NCBI RefSeq assembly: GCF_023065955.2
Contig: NW_026622985.1
Span: 77,489,931 to 77,553,930 of the forward strand
From: Ursus arctos
Taxonomy: Eukaryota; Chordata; Mammalia; Carnivora; Ursidae
Direction of reading: 5' to 3'
DNA length: 64,000 nucleotides
In this document: piece after piece, positions 24,015-35,578 of the stretch
Numbering within the stretch: position 1 is the first letter of the stretch
How the letters are laid out: each line of letters starts with the position of its first letter
The notes under the pieces: model-generated
Databases searched by the model: none
Told to the model about the DNA's origin: nothing
What the model saw: only the letters and a program-made list of their open reading frames with translations
Position numbers and translations under genes: made by a program

Positions 24015-24331
24015 TTATTTTATTTTTTAATGTTTATTTGAGTATCGTTGGCATGCAATGTTATATTAGTTTCAGATGTACAACATAGTGATTCAACAAC
24101 ACTATATTTAAAGTGTAGCTACCATCTGTCCCCATGCAATGCTAATACAATACCATTGACTATATTCACTATGCCATATCTTTCACCCTTGTGACTTATT
24201 CATTCCCTGACTGGAAGCCTGTATCTCCCACTCCCCTTCCCCATTTTGCCCGTCCCCCACTCACTCCCCTCTGGCAACCATCAGTTTGTTGTCTGTTTAA
24301 ATAGGTCTGAGTCTGCTTTTTGTTTGTTGTT
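24015..24331 (-). mobile_element. 5'-truncated L1, antisense, with target-site duplication
   Basis: A short L1 3' end in reverse: a T-rich start (the A-tail), then 'tatttgagtatcgttggcat', 'ttagtttcagatgtacaaca', 'tagtgattcaacaacactat', 'tgccatatctttcacccttg', 'tgactggaagcctgtatctc' and 'ctctggcaaccatcagtttg'. An 18-bp direct repeat, GAAAGTCCTAAGTATTTA (23997-24014) against GAAAATCCTAACTATTTA (24332-24349), 16 of 18 identical, flanks it. It is the target-site duplication of a single severely 5'-truncated insertion. It encodes nothing. Confidence 0.9.
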
Positions 24332-24354
24332 GAAAATCCTAACTATTTAAAAGT

Positions 24355-24485
24355 AGCATCCCACTTAATCTTCACACCAACTCTATGTTAAAAATGTTAT
24401 TGCATTCTGTAAATACGAAGTTCAGTTAAAGAACTTGCCCAAGATCAGATAGCATATAGTAGTTGAGTCCACTCAAAATGACAGC
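24355..24485 (-). mobile_element. MIR SINE fragment, antisense
   Basis: The classic reverse-MIR order is visible: 'cttaatcttcacaccaactc', 'tgttattgcattctgtaaat', 'gttcagttaaagaacttgcc', 'caagatcagatagcatatag', then 'gtccactc'. It is ancient and diverged. It lies directly next to the target-site duplication of the truncated L1, so the L1 landed beside or inside an older repeat. Confidence 0.65.
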
Positions 24486-24831
24486 AATTTGAGATCTTAA
24501 AGGGTAAAAGCAGATGTGCAGAGGGAAATTGGATGGAATATGAAAAGAATGGTAGAATTAGAATCTGTATCATTGGTAATAAAACATACAACTGACATGA
24601 CTGATCTTGATGTAGGAGAATACCATTTGAGGATCTTTCAAGAATACAAAATGAAACAATCAAGGAACAAATAGGAAAGAAGATTGAAACCTGGAAAGCC
24701 AATTTAATAGTTATATATTTCCCCAAAATAATTATTTTACTGAAAGAAAGATAGTAAAATAGATTAAAATGGTTCATAGAGTTCTAAGCATATGTAAGGA
24801 AGAAGATCTAATCTAGAAATATCGTGACTAG
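24486..24831. other. Unclassified spacer
   Basis: No gene seen. A 110-codon minus-strand frame (24445-24777) has no recognisable family and overlaps the MIR fragment. Confidence 0.45.
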
Positions 24832-24852
24832 AGTGTGTGTGTGTGTGTGTGT
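24832..24852. repeat. (GT)n microsatellite
   Basis: About ten GT units, followed by TATACATGC. Likely length-variable. Confidence 0.9.
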
Positions 24853-24879
24853 ATACATGCACCTATGTGTGAATTGTTT

Positions 24880-26485
24880 TGTAAGCCATATTGAGATATA
24901 ATTTGCATACAATAAAATATGGACATCTAGGGAATACCTTTGATGAGGTTCAACAAAATATATACAAATATGTAACTCCCACCACAGTCAAGATATTAAC
25001 TCAGAAGTTTTTTTTGTGTGCCCTATCCTAATCATAACTATAAGCATTATAAATTAGATTTATATTTTCTAAAGATTCATATAAATAGAATGATACAATA
25101 TTTGTTCTTTTTTCTTTGGCTGCTTCTATTCAGCAGAACTACTTTTGAGCTTTATCTATGTCGTATACATCTGAAAAGTACTGCTTTTTATTGTTGAGTG
25201 GAAATTCCATTTGAGGAGTAGAATATATAAAATTTTGTTTCCATTCCAGTGAATGAAGCTGGTATGAACTTTCATGTGCAAGTCTTCTGAGGACATATGT
25301 TTTGACTTCTGATAAATACATAGTAGTGTAATAGCCACATCATATGTTAAGTGTATGTTTAACTTCAAATAGACTGCCACACATTTTCCAAAGTGGCTAT
25401 ATCATTTTGCATTATAGCAAGCTATGAGTTTCCTGCCCCACATTCTGGCCACAGCATAGTATTATCATTCTTTCTTACTTTTTGGTCATTCTAACAGGTG
25501 TAAAGTACTATATCAGCATGGATTTGTTGTGTATTTTTAGATGACTAGTAATGTTGAACATCTTATTGGCTATTTGTATATCTTCTGTTATGAAGTATGA
25601 ATTCAAATATTTTATACATTTTAATTAACTTATCTTCTTACTAATGAGTTGTAGGACATCTTTGTATTGCAAATAAAGTGATTCATTAGGTATCAACTAC
25701 AAATATTTCCCCCAATCTGTGGCTTTACTTTTCATTTCAACATAATTAAAAATGGAAACATTTCCGTTTTGATAAATAACCTTTGTTCATTTTTGTGTGT
25801 GTTTCATGTTTCTTGTGTCCTATATAAGAAATCTTTGCCCATCTCAAGGTCACAAATATATTCTATGTTTTCTTCTAGAAATTTTATACTTTAAGAATAC
25901 ACTTTTTCATTGATAATATATTTAAATGAATTTTTCTGTATTGCATGATATAAAGAACAAGTCTCATTTTTCAACAAATATTCAATGATTCCAGCACCTT
26001 TTGTTGAAAATATTATCCTTTCATTTTGAGGTACCTTGGAAGATCTGTTACCGATAGGTTGATTATATAAGTGTAGGTCAGTTTTAGGACCTTCTATTTT
26101 GTTCCATTGATCTTTATGTCTTTCACCTGGCTAATACTACATTAGGATAATTGCTGTGGTTTTATATTTAAAAATAAATAATGTAAGTTCTATAATCATG
26201 TCTTTCTTTTTCAAATTTGTTTTGGCAATGCTATCTCCTTTGCATATCCATATAAGTTTTACAATCAGTTTATTATTTTCAAAGAAAAGTCTGATGTGTT
26301 TTCAATTGGAAATGGTCAGTATCTCCAGGTAAATTTAAGGATAATTGACATCTTAACGCTATTAGTCTTCCAATTCAAGAATATATTTCTTATTAATGTA
26401 GGCCTTTAATTTCTCTCAATAATATTTTGTTGCTTTCATTGTATAAAACTGAAACATATTTCTTAAATTTATTTATAAACATTGC
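24880..26485 (-). mobile_element. Older L1 LINE, antisense, abutting a younger L1
   Basis: Antisense old L1 landmarks run in order: 'ttgagatataatttgcatac' (3' UTR), 'aactcccaccacagtcaaga', 'cagcagaactacttttgagc', 'ttttattgttgagtggaaat', 'cacattttccaaagtggcta', 'cattctaacaggtgtaaagt', 'gttgaacatcttattggcta', 'agaaatctttgcccatctca', 'attgatctttatgtctttca' and 'ttaatgtaggcctttaattt'. This covers the 3' UTR and C-terminal half of ORF2, all without a usable frame. It stops at 26485, where the poly-T of a younger L1 in the same orientation begins. I do not see it resume after that element. Confidence 0.75.
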
Positions 26486-26903
26486 CTTTTTTTTTTTGTT
26501 AGTTTTTACTTAAATTCCGATTAGTTAACATACGCAGTGTAACATTACTTTCAGGTGTACAATATAGTGATTCAGGACTTTCATACATCACTGGGTCCTC
26601 ATCACAACAAGTGCGCACCTTAATCCGCATCACCTATTTCACCCATTCCCCCCCCCACCTCCCCTCTGGTATCCATCAGTTTGTTCTCTAGTGTTGAGTC
26701 TGTTTCTTGGTGTGCCTCTTTATCTCTTTTTTTCCCTATGCTCATTTGTTTTGTTTCTTAAATTCCACGTGTGAATGAAATCATACAGTATTTGTCTTTC
26801 TCTGACTGACTTATTTTGCTTAGCATAATACTCTCTAGCTCCATCTATGTCATTGCAGAAGGCAAGATTACATTCTTTTTTTAATGGCTGAGTAATATTT
26901 TAT

Positions 26904-26956
<53 letters not shown>

Positions 26957-29571
26957 CACTTGTTCTTTATTCACTCATCAGTCAGTGGACACTGGGTTGT
27001 TTCCATAATTTGTCTATTGTAGATAATGCTGCTAAATATCGGGGTGCATATATCCCTTTGAATTAGTATTTTTGTATTCTTTGGGTAAATACCTAGTAGC
27101 GCAATTGCTAGATAATAGGTAGTTCTGTTTTTAACTTTTTTACTGTTTCCATTGAATTTTCCAGAATGGCTGTGCCAGTTTTGCCTTCCCACCGACAGTG
27201 CAAGAGGGTTCCCCTTTCTCCACATCATTGCCAACACGTGTTGTTTCTTGTGTTGTTGTTTTTAGCCATTCTGACAGGAATGAGGTGATATCTCATTGTA
27301 GTTTTGATTTGTATTCCCCCAATGAGTGATGTTGAGCATCTTTTCATGTATCTATAGGCCATCTGTATGTCTTCTTTGGAAAAATGTCTATTCATGTCTT
27401 CTGCCCTTTTTTAAATTGGATTATTAATTTTTTTGGTGTTGAGTTTTTAAGTTCTTTATATGTTTTGGCTACTAACCCTTTGTCAGATATGTCATTTGCA
27501 AATATCTTCTCCCATTCTAAAGGATGCCTATTAGTTTTGTTGATTGTTTCCTTTGCTGTGCAGAAGCTTTTTATTTTGATGAGATCCCAATAGTTTATGT
27601 TTGCATGTGTTTCCCTTGCCTCAGGACACATATTTAGAAAGAAGTTCCTATGGCAGAGGTCAAAGAGATTATTGCCTGTGTTCTTCTCTAGGATTTTTAT
27701 GGTTTTAGGCCTTACATTTAGATCTTTAATCCATTTTGAACATATCTGGTATTTGGTATAAGAAAGTGGTCCAGTTTCATTATTTTGCATGTAGCTGTCC
27801 AGGTTTCCCAGCACCCTTTGTTAAAAAGACTGCCTTTTTCCCGTTGGATATTCTTTCCAGCTTTTTTGAAGATTAATTGACCAGATAGTTGAGGGTTTAT
27901 TTCTATTCTGTTTCACTAATCTATGTGCTGTTTTTATGCCAGTACCATACTGTCTAGATTACTACAGCTTTGTAATATAAGTTGGAGTTTGGAATTGTGA
28001 TGCCTCCAGCTTTGCTTTTCTTTTTCAAGATTGCTTTCACTATTTGGGGTCTTCTTCCACACAAATTTATTTTCTAGCTCTGTGAAAAATGCTGGTGGTA
28101 TTTCGAGGGAGATTGCATTAAATGTATAGATTGCTTTGGGTAGTATAGGCATTTTAAAAATACTCTTCCAGTCCATGAGCATGGAATGTCTTTCCATTTC
28201 TTTGTGTAATTTTCAGTTTCTTTCAGCAGTATTTCACGGTTTTCAGAGTAGAGGTCTTTCACCTTTTTGGTAGGTTTATTCCTAGGTATCTTATTGTTTT
28301 TGGTACAATTGTAAGTGGAAGTGATTCCTTAATTACTCTTTCTGCTGCTTCATTATTGGTGTATAGAAATGCAACAGATTTCTGTACATTGAGTTTGTAT
28401 GCTGTGACCTTTTTGAATTTGTTTATCAGTTCTAGCAGTTTTTTTTTGGTGGAGTCTTTCAGGTTTTCTATATAGAATATCACGTCATCTGCAAGTAGCA
28501 AAAGTTTTACTTCTTCCTTGCTGATTTGGATGCCTTTTATTGCTTTTTGCTGTCTGATTGCTGTGTCTAGGACTTCCAGTACTATGTTAAATAACAGTGC
28601 TGAGAGTGGACATTCCTGTCTTTTTCCTGACTAGAGGAAAAGCTCTCAATTTTTCCTCATCAAGGATGATATTAGCTATGGGTTTTTCATAGATGCCCTT
28701 CATTATGTTGAAGTATGTTCCCTCTAAGCCTACTTTGTTGAGGGTTTTTATCATGAATGAGTGTTGTACTTTGTCAAATGCTTTTCTGCATCTATTGAAA
28801 TGACCATCTGGTTCTTATCCTTTCTTTTATTAATGTGGTGTATTATGTTGATTGATTTATGAATATTGAACTACCCTTCAACCCAGGCACAAATCCCACT
28901 TGATTGTGTTAAATGATTTGGTTTGCTAGTATTTTGAGAGTTTTTGCATCTGTGTTTATCAGAGATATTGGCCTATAGTTCTCTTTTTTAGTGGAGTCTT
29001 ACCAGTTTAGCTCTCAGGGTAATGGGGGCCTCATAGGATAAATTTGTAAGTTTTCCTTCCTTTTCTATTTTTTGGGGGTAGTTTGAGAAGAATAGGAATT
29101 AACTCTTCTTTAAAGGTTTGGTAGAATTCCCCTGGGAAGCCATCTGGCCCTGAACTTTTGTTTGTTGGGAGATTTTTGATTACTGATACAATTTCTCTGC
29201 TGGTTGTGGGTCTGTTCAAGTTTTCTATTTCTTCCTGTTGCAGTTTTGGTAGTTTATGTGTTTCTAGGAATTTATCTATTTCTTCTAGGATATCCAATTT
29301 GTTGGCATATAGTTTTTCATAATATTCTCTTATAATTGTTTCTATTTCTGTGGTGTTAGTTGTTATTTCTCCCCTCTCATTTTGTGATTTTATGTATTTG
29401 GATCCTATCTCTTTTCTTTTTGATAAGTTAAGCTAGGGGTTTATCAATTTTATTGATTTTTCAAAGAATCACCTCCTGGTTTTATTGATATGTTCTTTCT
29501 TTCTTTTTTTTTTTTAATTTCTACAACATTTATTTCTGCTGCAATCTTTATTATTTTCTTCCTTCTGCCAC
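26486..29571 (-). mobile_element. Carnivore L1 LINE, antisense, 5'-truncated, with broken ORF2
   Basis: About 3.1 kb of L1 read on the minus strand. The A-tail is the T-run at 26486-26500, followed by the 3' UTR (to about 27370, with a TA microsatellite). ORF2 then continues upward to about 29571, where the match ends without the endonuclease domain. Minus-strand segments recognisable as ORF2 are: an RT segment with [17 protein letters not shown] (29031-29297), the catalytic box as LLADDVIFY where L1 has F-A-D-D (28259-28501), the LGINL segment, the [11 protein letters not shown] segment (28074-28262), and the C-terminal TWIKDLN-like part with KWIKDLNVRPKT and SDKGLVAKTYKEL (27392-27814). Frameshifts and stops separate these blocks, so there is no active protein. 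Compared with a full L1 it lacks the 5' UTR, ORF1 and the endonuclease. Confidence 0.95.
26904..26953. repeat. (TG)n(TA)n microsatellite within L1 3' UTR
   Basis: Four TG units pass into about 21 TA units (26911-26953). It occupies the position in the L1 3' part where TA-rich sequence is normal, so it probably expanded from the element itself. Its length is likely variable and hard to assemble. Confidence 0.92.
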
Positions 29572-30665
29572 CCAAATTATAGCTGCACTAGCCTATGTGA
29601 ATTCTGGTACTGATTCATCAACAGAATGAGATTTGTGGATTTCATCTGCAGTTCCCCCCATGCACAAGGCTCACCTCTGCTGTTTCTCAGAGATCAAAGC
29701 CCTATCTGACCTGTTGTCACACATATGAAAATCATCTCATACATTCTATTCAGTTTTCTGGTGAAATGTGGGATATCCAGTCCCTCATACTCCATCACCG
29801 TTGGAAGTAAAAGTCTTACCACTGAATCTGTTATGTGTTTCCTCTTTTATTTTTTTCTCTTATTTACCACCATTTATTATTATAGGCAGTTAGCTCTTTG
29901 TGATGATTATTGTGCTGCCTAACCTATTCATATTTACACCAGATAGGGTAAATAGATGCAAGCTTGATCGATTTCTTTTTTGTCTATTGAGAAATCCTGA
30001 AATAGAAAGCAGGGATATTTACTGTCAAGTTAAACACTTCCTATGACTGTCTACATATTTGTAATTGGCTGTCAACAAACTGACATGAACCAGTTTTTCA
30101 TTAGGTAAATGACAGGTTCTTTTGGTAAATATCAGGAGCTTTTGATGATTGGATGCAGGTGGTGTCTGAATGTACTTATCTCTGAATGCTGCTAGTAGGT
30201 TGTGCATCACAATGAAAGCAAGTGCGTATTTTGCAGTTCTGGCAAGAGAGCAGGGAAATACAGTTTTGCATTTTGTCTACAGTCCAAGGTGATCTCCCTC
30301 CCTTTTTTTGACCTCAAAATCTCAGAGTAACACCTCAAATGATATGACAATGTTTTTATATTAGGAACAACATTGTAGTTGAACTAGATGACATATTCTT
30401 CTATGAAGTGAAGTTGTTATAATGGACCAATCGGTCTAGGCCCCAAGTGCTGAAATAATGGTTTCCATTACATTATGACTCATTTAAATCACACCAATCA
30501 GATGCTACTTTTATCATCTCTCATGATAAATTTATCTAAGTCTATAGTGTTAATATAAATTTGAATTAAATTGTTTACCCAAACACACAGCTTATAGTAT
30601 TCATAATGAGGTATTAACAAGTAAATCACCATCAGTAAAATATATCATTGCCCTATTACCAAGTG
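29572..30665. other. Unclassified DNA after the L1
   Basis: No gene recognised. The segment at 29572-29930 might be a further old repeat (text such as 'ccagtccctcatactccatc') but I cannot assign it. The rest is AT-rich with no named element. Confidence 0.4.
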
Positions 30666-30685
30666 GAAAAATATCAGTGATAATC

Positions 30686-30796
30686 TGGAGTGCCCAGCTG
30701 GCTCAGTTGGTGGAGCATGCTACTCTTGATCTCGGGGTCATGAGTTTGTGCCCCACATTGGGTGTAGAGTTTACTTAAAAAAAAATTTTTTTTAAA
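30686..30796 (+). mobile_element. Short SINEC with tRNA-like head, sense
   Basis: GTGCCCAGCTGGCTCAGTTG gives a tRNA-like A-box head ('tggctcagttggtggagcat'), a B-box-like part ('ggtcatgagtttgtgcc') and then 'cacattgggtgtagagttta' directly into an A-rich tail. The CT-rich body of the longer copies is absent, so this is the short SINEC class. AAAAATATCAGTGATA before and AAAAATGTTAGTGATA after fit an imperfect target-site duplication. It is a retroposon and not a tRNA gene: there is no CCA-ready acceptor stem. Confidence 0.88.
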
Positions 30797-30998
30797 GAAA
30801 AATGTTAGTGATATTTTTACATGAATTTTACCATTCAAAATTTTTTTTCAATAAAATGATTTACTGAACTGAAATGTATGGATTTTGGCATTCTGACTTA
30901 TTTTCTTTCTCTAACTGTGATTTTTCAAAAATTAAAGTAATTAGCTGTGCCTTTTCTTTCTTAGAATGATTTATGTAGGTATATTTTTGCTAACTTTT

Positions 30999-31029
<31 letters not shown>

Positions 31030-31428
31030 TTTTATTTAGATTTGGGAATTAAGATTTTGTAATTTGTATTCACTTTGCCATCCTACTGGAAATTAGTGAT
31101 GTACTCTGTTGGTTGCTAAACAAAAGTTATTTTCTTTGATACAAATTTTTGATATTTCTCTGGTATAAATTTTGCTCATATTTTAAATAAATACTGCATG
31201 AGGAAAAATATTAACTTTAAAATTAATATTTTTATCATAAACCCATTTATATATAATTTTGCGAATGCTTAAATACAATTAACTTCATGCTTTTTCAAGA
31301 TTATATATACTTGCTTCTTTTTCTTTTCTTTTCTTTCTTTTTTTTTTTTTTAATTCTCCGGTCTTACTCTTTTTACCATCAACAGGCCCTACCACCAAAT
31401 TAATACATGTGTCAAATAGGATTCCATT
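30797..31428. other. AT-rich spacer with (TTTA)n
   Basis: No gene seen. It holds a (TTTA)n microsatellite at 30996-31026, a polypyrimidine stretch at 31316-31351 ending in a long T-run, and otherwise plain AT-rich sequence. Confidence 0.55.
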
Positions 31429-31448
31429 AAAAAAAAAAAAAAAAAAAG

Positions 31449-31643
31449 AGGGGTGCCTGGGTGGCTGAGTCGGTTAAGCATCTGAATCTTGATTTCAGCT
31501 CAGGTCATGATCTCAGGGTTGTGGGATTAAGTGCCGTTGTAGGGCTCTATGCTCAGCAAGGAGTCTGCTGGAGATTTCTTTTCTCCCTCTCCCTCTGCCC
31601 CTCCCCCCTCAAATAAATAAATGAATCTTAAAAAAAAAAAAAA
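31449..31643 (+). mobile_element. SINEC, sense, inserted in an A-run
   Basis: The head GGGGTGCCTGGGTGGCTGAG follows a 19-A run (31429-31447). The body contains 'tcaggtcatgatctcagggt', 'gctcagcaaggagtctgct' and a CT-rich part, and ends in AAATAAATAAATGAATC plus an A-tail. Because the target itself is A-rich, the target-site duplication cannot be read cleanly. Confidence 0.92.
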
Positions 31644-32379
31644 AGGAAGCACTGTGTGTGATATGCAAGCAGGGAATTATTGTAGGGATTGGGCCTCACA
31701 CAATTGTGGGAGCTGGTGAAGAAGCCCGTGAATGACTATTGCCTCTGTATTTGATAGTGAGCCTGAAGTCACCATAGGTCAGCAGGGTTGTCACTCAGGA
31801 AGTAAAACTGGATATGAAGTGATGGAGAGCAGGAAGAAAGTTGAAGCCATGAGAAAAAGCTGGAAGACTTGATGACAACCTGGAGCCATATCTGACCTCA
31901 TGATATCCAACCTTGATAGTGTAGGCAGTCATCTGGGAGAGCGGTCCTTCACCACAGAGCAGCGCACGTGCCTGGCTAAGGACTTGGAGGAGATAAGTTG
32001 GAGTATACCAAATGTTTGTAATCTTAAATGTGCTAGAAAGTGAATCAGCCTCTGCCCCATGTTGTAATGTCAGTCATGTTCTCTGTTCCCTGAGCAGTTA
32101 CTTAGAGGAATCATCTCTCCTCTCTACTTTGTGTTCCTTTGCATGTTTTCAGCCTTGAGAAGACAGAGAAGACTTTTTTGATTCACTCAGAAGCTCCCTT
32201 TTGGAGGTCCTGAAGACCTGACATATTCACATATGTCTGATTTTGGCTTTTCCCATTGTGCTCTCAAGGGAAATCTAAAATGCCAACTTCTTTACAGAAT
32301 TTTTTATTTTTTATCATTCATCACAATGATATTATTATCCAAAAACTTGCACAGACTACATAAGAAGTGTTATAGATGG
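31644..32379. other. Unassigned, possibly eroded LTR-type repeat
   Basis: No gene seen. Text near 31690-31850 ('cacacaattgtgggagctgg' and following) faintly resembles the antisense LTR-like repeat family at 42.2 kb, but it is too diverged for a call. Confidence 0.3.
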
Positions 32380-32465
32380 AATGTTTATGTGCCCCCAAAA
32401 TTCATATGTTGAAATCCTAACCCCCAATATGATCGTATTAGGTGGTGAAATTCTGATTTCTGTAT
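32380..32465 (+). mobile_element. MaLR/MLT1-like LTR fragment
   Basis: The stretch 'tatgtgcccccaaaattcat' followed by 'atgttgaaatcctaaccccc' and 'aatatgatcgtattaggtgg' is a very common mammalian LTR-retrotransposon (MaLR type) start. Only about 85 bases are recognisable. The exact subfamily is not assigned. Confidence 0.6.
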
Positions 32466-33904
32466 TATTTTTACCCTGGCCTGTCGTTTGCAAAATTCTA
32501 ATTTGTTACAGCTTTATTGAGGTATATATTTAAGGTGAAAAAAAAAATGTCACGCCTCTTTCTCTGTCTCCTCTCCTTGGTTTTCCATTTCATGTGGGTT
32601 GATGCACTTGAAGCTGTTCACAGGTCTCCGAGTCTCTGTCCCTCTTTCCCCATTCTTTTTTTCCCTAAAGCTTGAAACCGCCTTAGGCAGTAAGCTGGGG
32701 AAAATGAGAGATTCACCTCTTGTTCCCTTTCCCTTCAGAATTCACTACCTGTTGCCTAACGATAGAAAACTATCATTTCATCATTTCACATATATTGTCT
32801 GTTTTCTGTGAAATGGAAAGTGAATAATGAAAGGATAGATCTTATAGCAGTTAATAATACGTAGGCCCATTTTTTTATTATGTGACTATTCTATATTTAT
32901 ATCCCTGTTTCTACATTCCAAAACAAGGTAACTAAATTATTTCACCGTGAAGATAAAAACTATATGTTAGGTCTCTAGGAATAAGAAAAAAACAACTGCA
33001 TTTAAAACAAATGCACAATGTAACATTCATAGAAATAAGGATTTCATACATAACTTAAGTGAATTTTTAACTTCCTCCAGAAAATGAAGTGTATAAATAT
33101 TATATAAAGGCAAAATTGGCACCTGTGAAATAGGCTGATTCAAATTTCATTTCAGCACTTCAAATAAAAAACACATAAAGAATAACTGTTGCAGATAATG
33201 TTTTTTTCTAATGATTTGTGATCCTGTGGCTTCATTGATTTTCCTACCATCTGATGTTAACCACTCACTAACATAACCCACCTACCATAATAATGTTGGT
33301 AATAATTATATCCTCCTGGCTTCTCTTGCAATGCTTTCATATGGCTAGTATTTTATTGCTATTTCTTGCTGAGTTTATCTAGCACTTTAAATTCCCCACT
33401 GCCTTTATTTAAAGTTACTGAACCATATAAACAAAAATATCACTTTCTTTGAAAATAGCTTTTGAGGCTAGTAGAAATTCCAAATCTCATATTTTTTGGA
33501 AGAAAACTCAAACTCAATATTATTAGCATAAATCTAACAAAAGACTTGTTCATAGTTTGAAGGACTTACATTGTGGGCAAAATATTACTATATAGAGCAC
33601 AGTAGAATGGCTTAAGATATTTTCACAACAATAAAACAGTTGCCCAATTTAAATCTAGCTTTGGTGATTTTATATACTTAATTTTTCTTAAACCAAGTAA
33701 AATATTGTTTATAAGGACAAATCACAAAAGGCCATACATCCTTTTGAAGACATTCCTTTGAAAAAGGACAACTTATAGTAGAATTATATTTAACAACCAG
33801 GGAACTTTTTTCTTATGAGCTATTTGGTGATATTACTGGAGAATCAGCAGACTTATTTAATAATTATACTTGTCCCTAAAATATTATATTTGAACAATAG
33901 CAAT
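32466..33904. other. Unclassified AT-rich DNA
   Basis: No gene or named repeat found. A 70-codon plus-strand frame at 32599-32811 has no recognisable family. Confidence 0.5.
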
Positions 33905-34195
33905 ATTTAAGCAGCGAGACATAATTCACATATCATAAATTTTACCTTTTTAAAATATACAGTTCTGTGTTTTTTAATATAATCATAAAGTTGTGCATCA
34001 TCACCACCATCTAAATTTAGAATAATCACCCCAAAGACAAATCCCATACCCATTAGCAGTCACACTTCATGTCCCCCTCCCCCATTGCCACTGGAAAATG
34101 ACTAATCTTTCTGTGGATTTCCGTTTCGGTCATTTCATGTAAGTGGAATCATACAGTGTGGTTTGTTGTGTCTGAATTCTTCCATCTGTCCCCAT
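33905..34195 (-). mobile_element. Old L1 3' UTR fragment, antisense
   Basis: Landmarks in order: 'cataattcacatatcataaa', 'aaagttgtgcatcatcacca', 'caccatctaaatttagaata', 'ccatacccattagcagtcac', 'ctcccccattgccactgg' and 'catgtaagtggaatcataca'. This is a well-known antisense L1 3' UTR text of older mammalian L1s. No coding content. Confidence 0.78.
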
Positions 34196-34550
34196 ATCAC
34201 AAAACTACCTCTAAAATACTCCTCCAATATATTCATGTGTCTCTACTACTACTACTGCTACTAGAAATCTATTTCAAGCCATCATAATTTCTTATATAAT
34301 TTTAGCAAATTATGTATTTATATAATGATGAGTATATAAGCATATAATATCTACTAGATTTTGTTTATTGTCTTGTTTACAATCAGTCTGTGACACTTCT
34401 CAGTAAGCTCAGTGAGAGAGAGGGAAGGAGAAAAAGAGGTGTAGGAATGGGGAGAAAATGGATGCTTGTTTTGTTTTTTATTGCACCTTCATCATGAGTT
34501 ACATTGACCTACTCATTGGAGGTGATAAAAATACGTTTTGAATATTCTTA

Positions 34551-34590
34551 TGAATGAATGAATGAATGAATGAATGAATGAATGAATGAA
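34551..34590. repeat. (TGAA)10 microsatellite
   Basis: Ten near-perfect TGAA units in a row. Likely polymorphic in length. It lies in an unclassified spacer between an old L1 piece and a young SINE. Confidence 0.95.
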
Positions 34591-34752
34591 ATGTTACATT
34601 TATGACTGGAGGGATATATTTAGGCTTACTGTCCTGTAGTCTTTTACCATAGTGATTTTTTTCAATACCATTGACTATATTTCATGTGCATAAGTGATTT
34701 TTCTAAATGTAAATCTAGCCATGTCACTCTCAGGCTTAAAATCTTTTACTCC

Positions 34753-34948
34753 AGGGGCGCCTGGGTGGCACAGCGGTTAAGCGTCTGCCTTCGGCTCAGG
34801 GCGTGATCCCGGCGTTATGGGATCGAGCCCCACATCAGGCTCCTCCGCTATGAGCCTGCTTCTTCCTCTCCCACTCCCCCTGCTTGTGTTCCCTCTCTCG
34901 CTGGCTGTCTCTATCTCTGTCGAATAAATAAATAAAATCTTTAAAAAA
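34753..34948 (+). mobile_element. SINEC, ursid-type young copy, sense
   Basis: This is an apparently intact element: head GGGGCGCCTGGGTGGCACAG, body with CGGCTCAGGGCGTGATCCC and GGGATCGAGCCCCACATCAG, then CTCTCTCGCTGGCTGTCTC, and the tail CGAATAAATAAATAAAATC plus A-run. A perfect 15-bp target-site duplication, AAAATCTTTTACTCC, flanks it (34738-34752 and 34949-34963). CpG sites are well preserved compared with surrounding DNA, which points to a young insertion. The subfamily looks like the bear/panda SINEC1 type. It is the best species marker in the window. Confidence 0.97.
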
Positions 34949-34963
34949 AAAATCTTTTACTCC

Positions 34964-35441
34964 GTGGCCTTAAGTATGAAGTCCATATACTATGGGATCT
35001 AAGAATATCTGTTGCATCAGTTTTCACCAGTCTTCCACATATCCAGTATTTAGCTTACATTCAGTCCTTTCAGTTTTTGGTCTTTCTCTGAAAACACCAC
35101 TTTATTGATCTCCATGTCTTTATGTAGAATACTCCCAGAGCACTTTAGACATTCAGTTCCTGAAGGGAGTTGAACATATTGCTTACGTCTATCACAGTGT
35201 GAGGCTACAGAGTTCTATTACTTTTGTGGCCTCTGCTTCCCTTTAGTTACGCCTTCCCAGATAAGAATAGAAGCTTTGCATCCCCAGGGTCTGTTAGACT
35301 CCTCTGCATTCAGTAGACAAACAATATATACCATTAAATTTTTTTAAAAAATTAATGAGCTAGGACATGCTCACAAAAATGTGCTAGTGCATCTGGCACT
35401 TGCACAGGGTTTAATTTGGGCTAGACATCATTAAATTAAAG
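34964..35441. other. Unclassified spacer
   Basis: No gene or named repeat found. Confidence 0.5.
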
Positions 35442-35578
35442 GTCTGTCTGTCTTTTTCTTTCTGTCTTCCTTTCTTTCGTCCTTTCTCTCTTCCTTTCTT
35501 TCTTCCTTTCCTTTCCTTTCCTTTCCTTTCCTTTCCTTTCCTTTCCTTTCCTTTCCTTTCCTTCCTTTTTTTTTCCCC
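35442..35578. repeat. Polypyrimidine tract with (CTTTC)n
   Basis: An irregular CTTT/CCTT stretch leads into a pure (CTTTC)n array of about 12 units (35504-35562), then T-runs and CCCCAG. It reads as a simple repeat that may be variable in length. The tract followed by CAG superficially mimics a splice acceptor (see rejected items). Confidence 0.93.

Noticed and set aside
24445..24777. 110-codon minus-strand frame
   Set aside because: It overlaps a MIR fragment and has no domain or compositional sign of coding.
27392..27814. 140-codon minus-strand frame
   Set aside because: It is the C-terminal part of L1 ORF2 in a broken, 5'-truncated L1, not a host gene.
28259..29297. Minus-strand RT-like frames as a possible new reverse transcriptase
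   Set aside because: The motifs and order are those of ordinary L1 ORF2. The frames are broken and the endonuclease is missing.
30686..30796. tRNA gene candidate (A-box and B-box-like sequence)
   Set aside because: It is the tRNA-derived head of a SINEC with an A-tail. It lacks a proper acceptor stem and is flanked by an imperfect target-site duplication.
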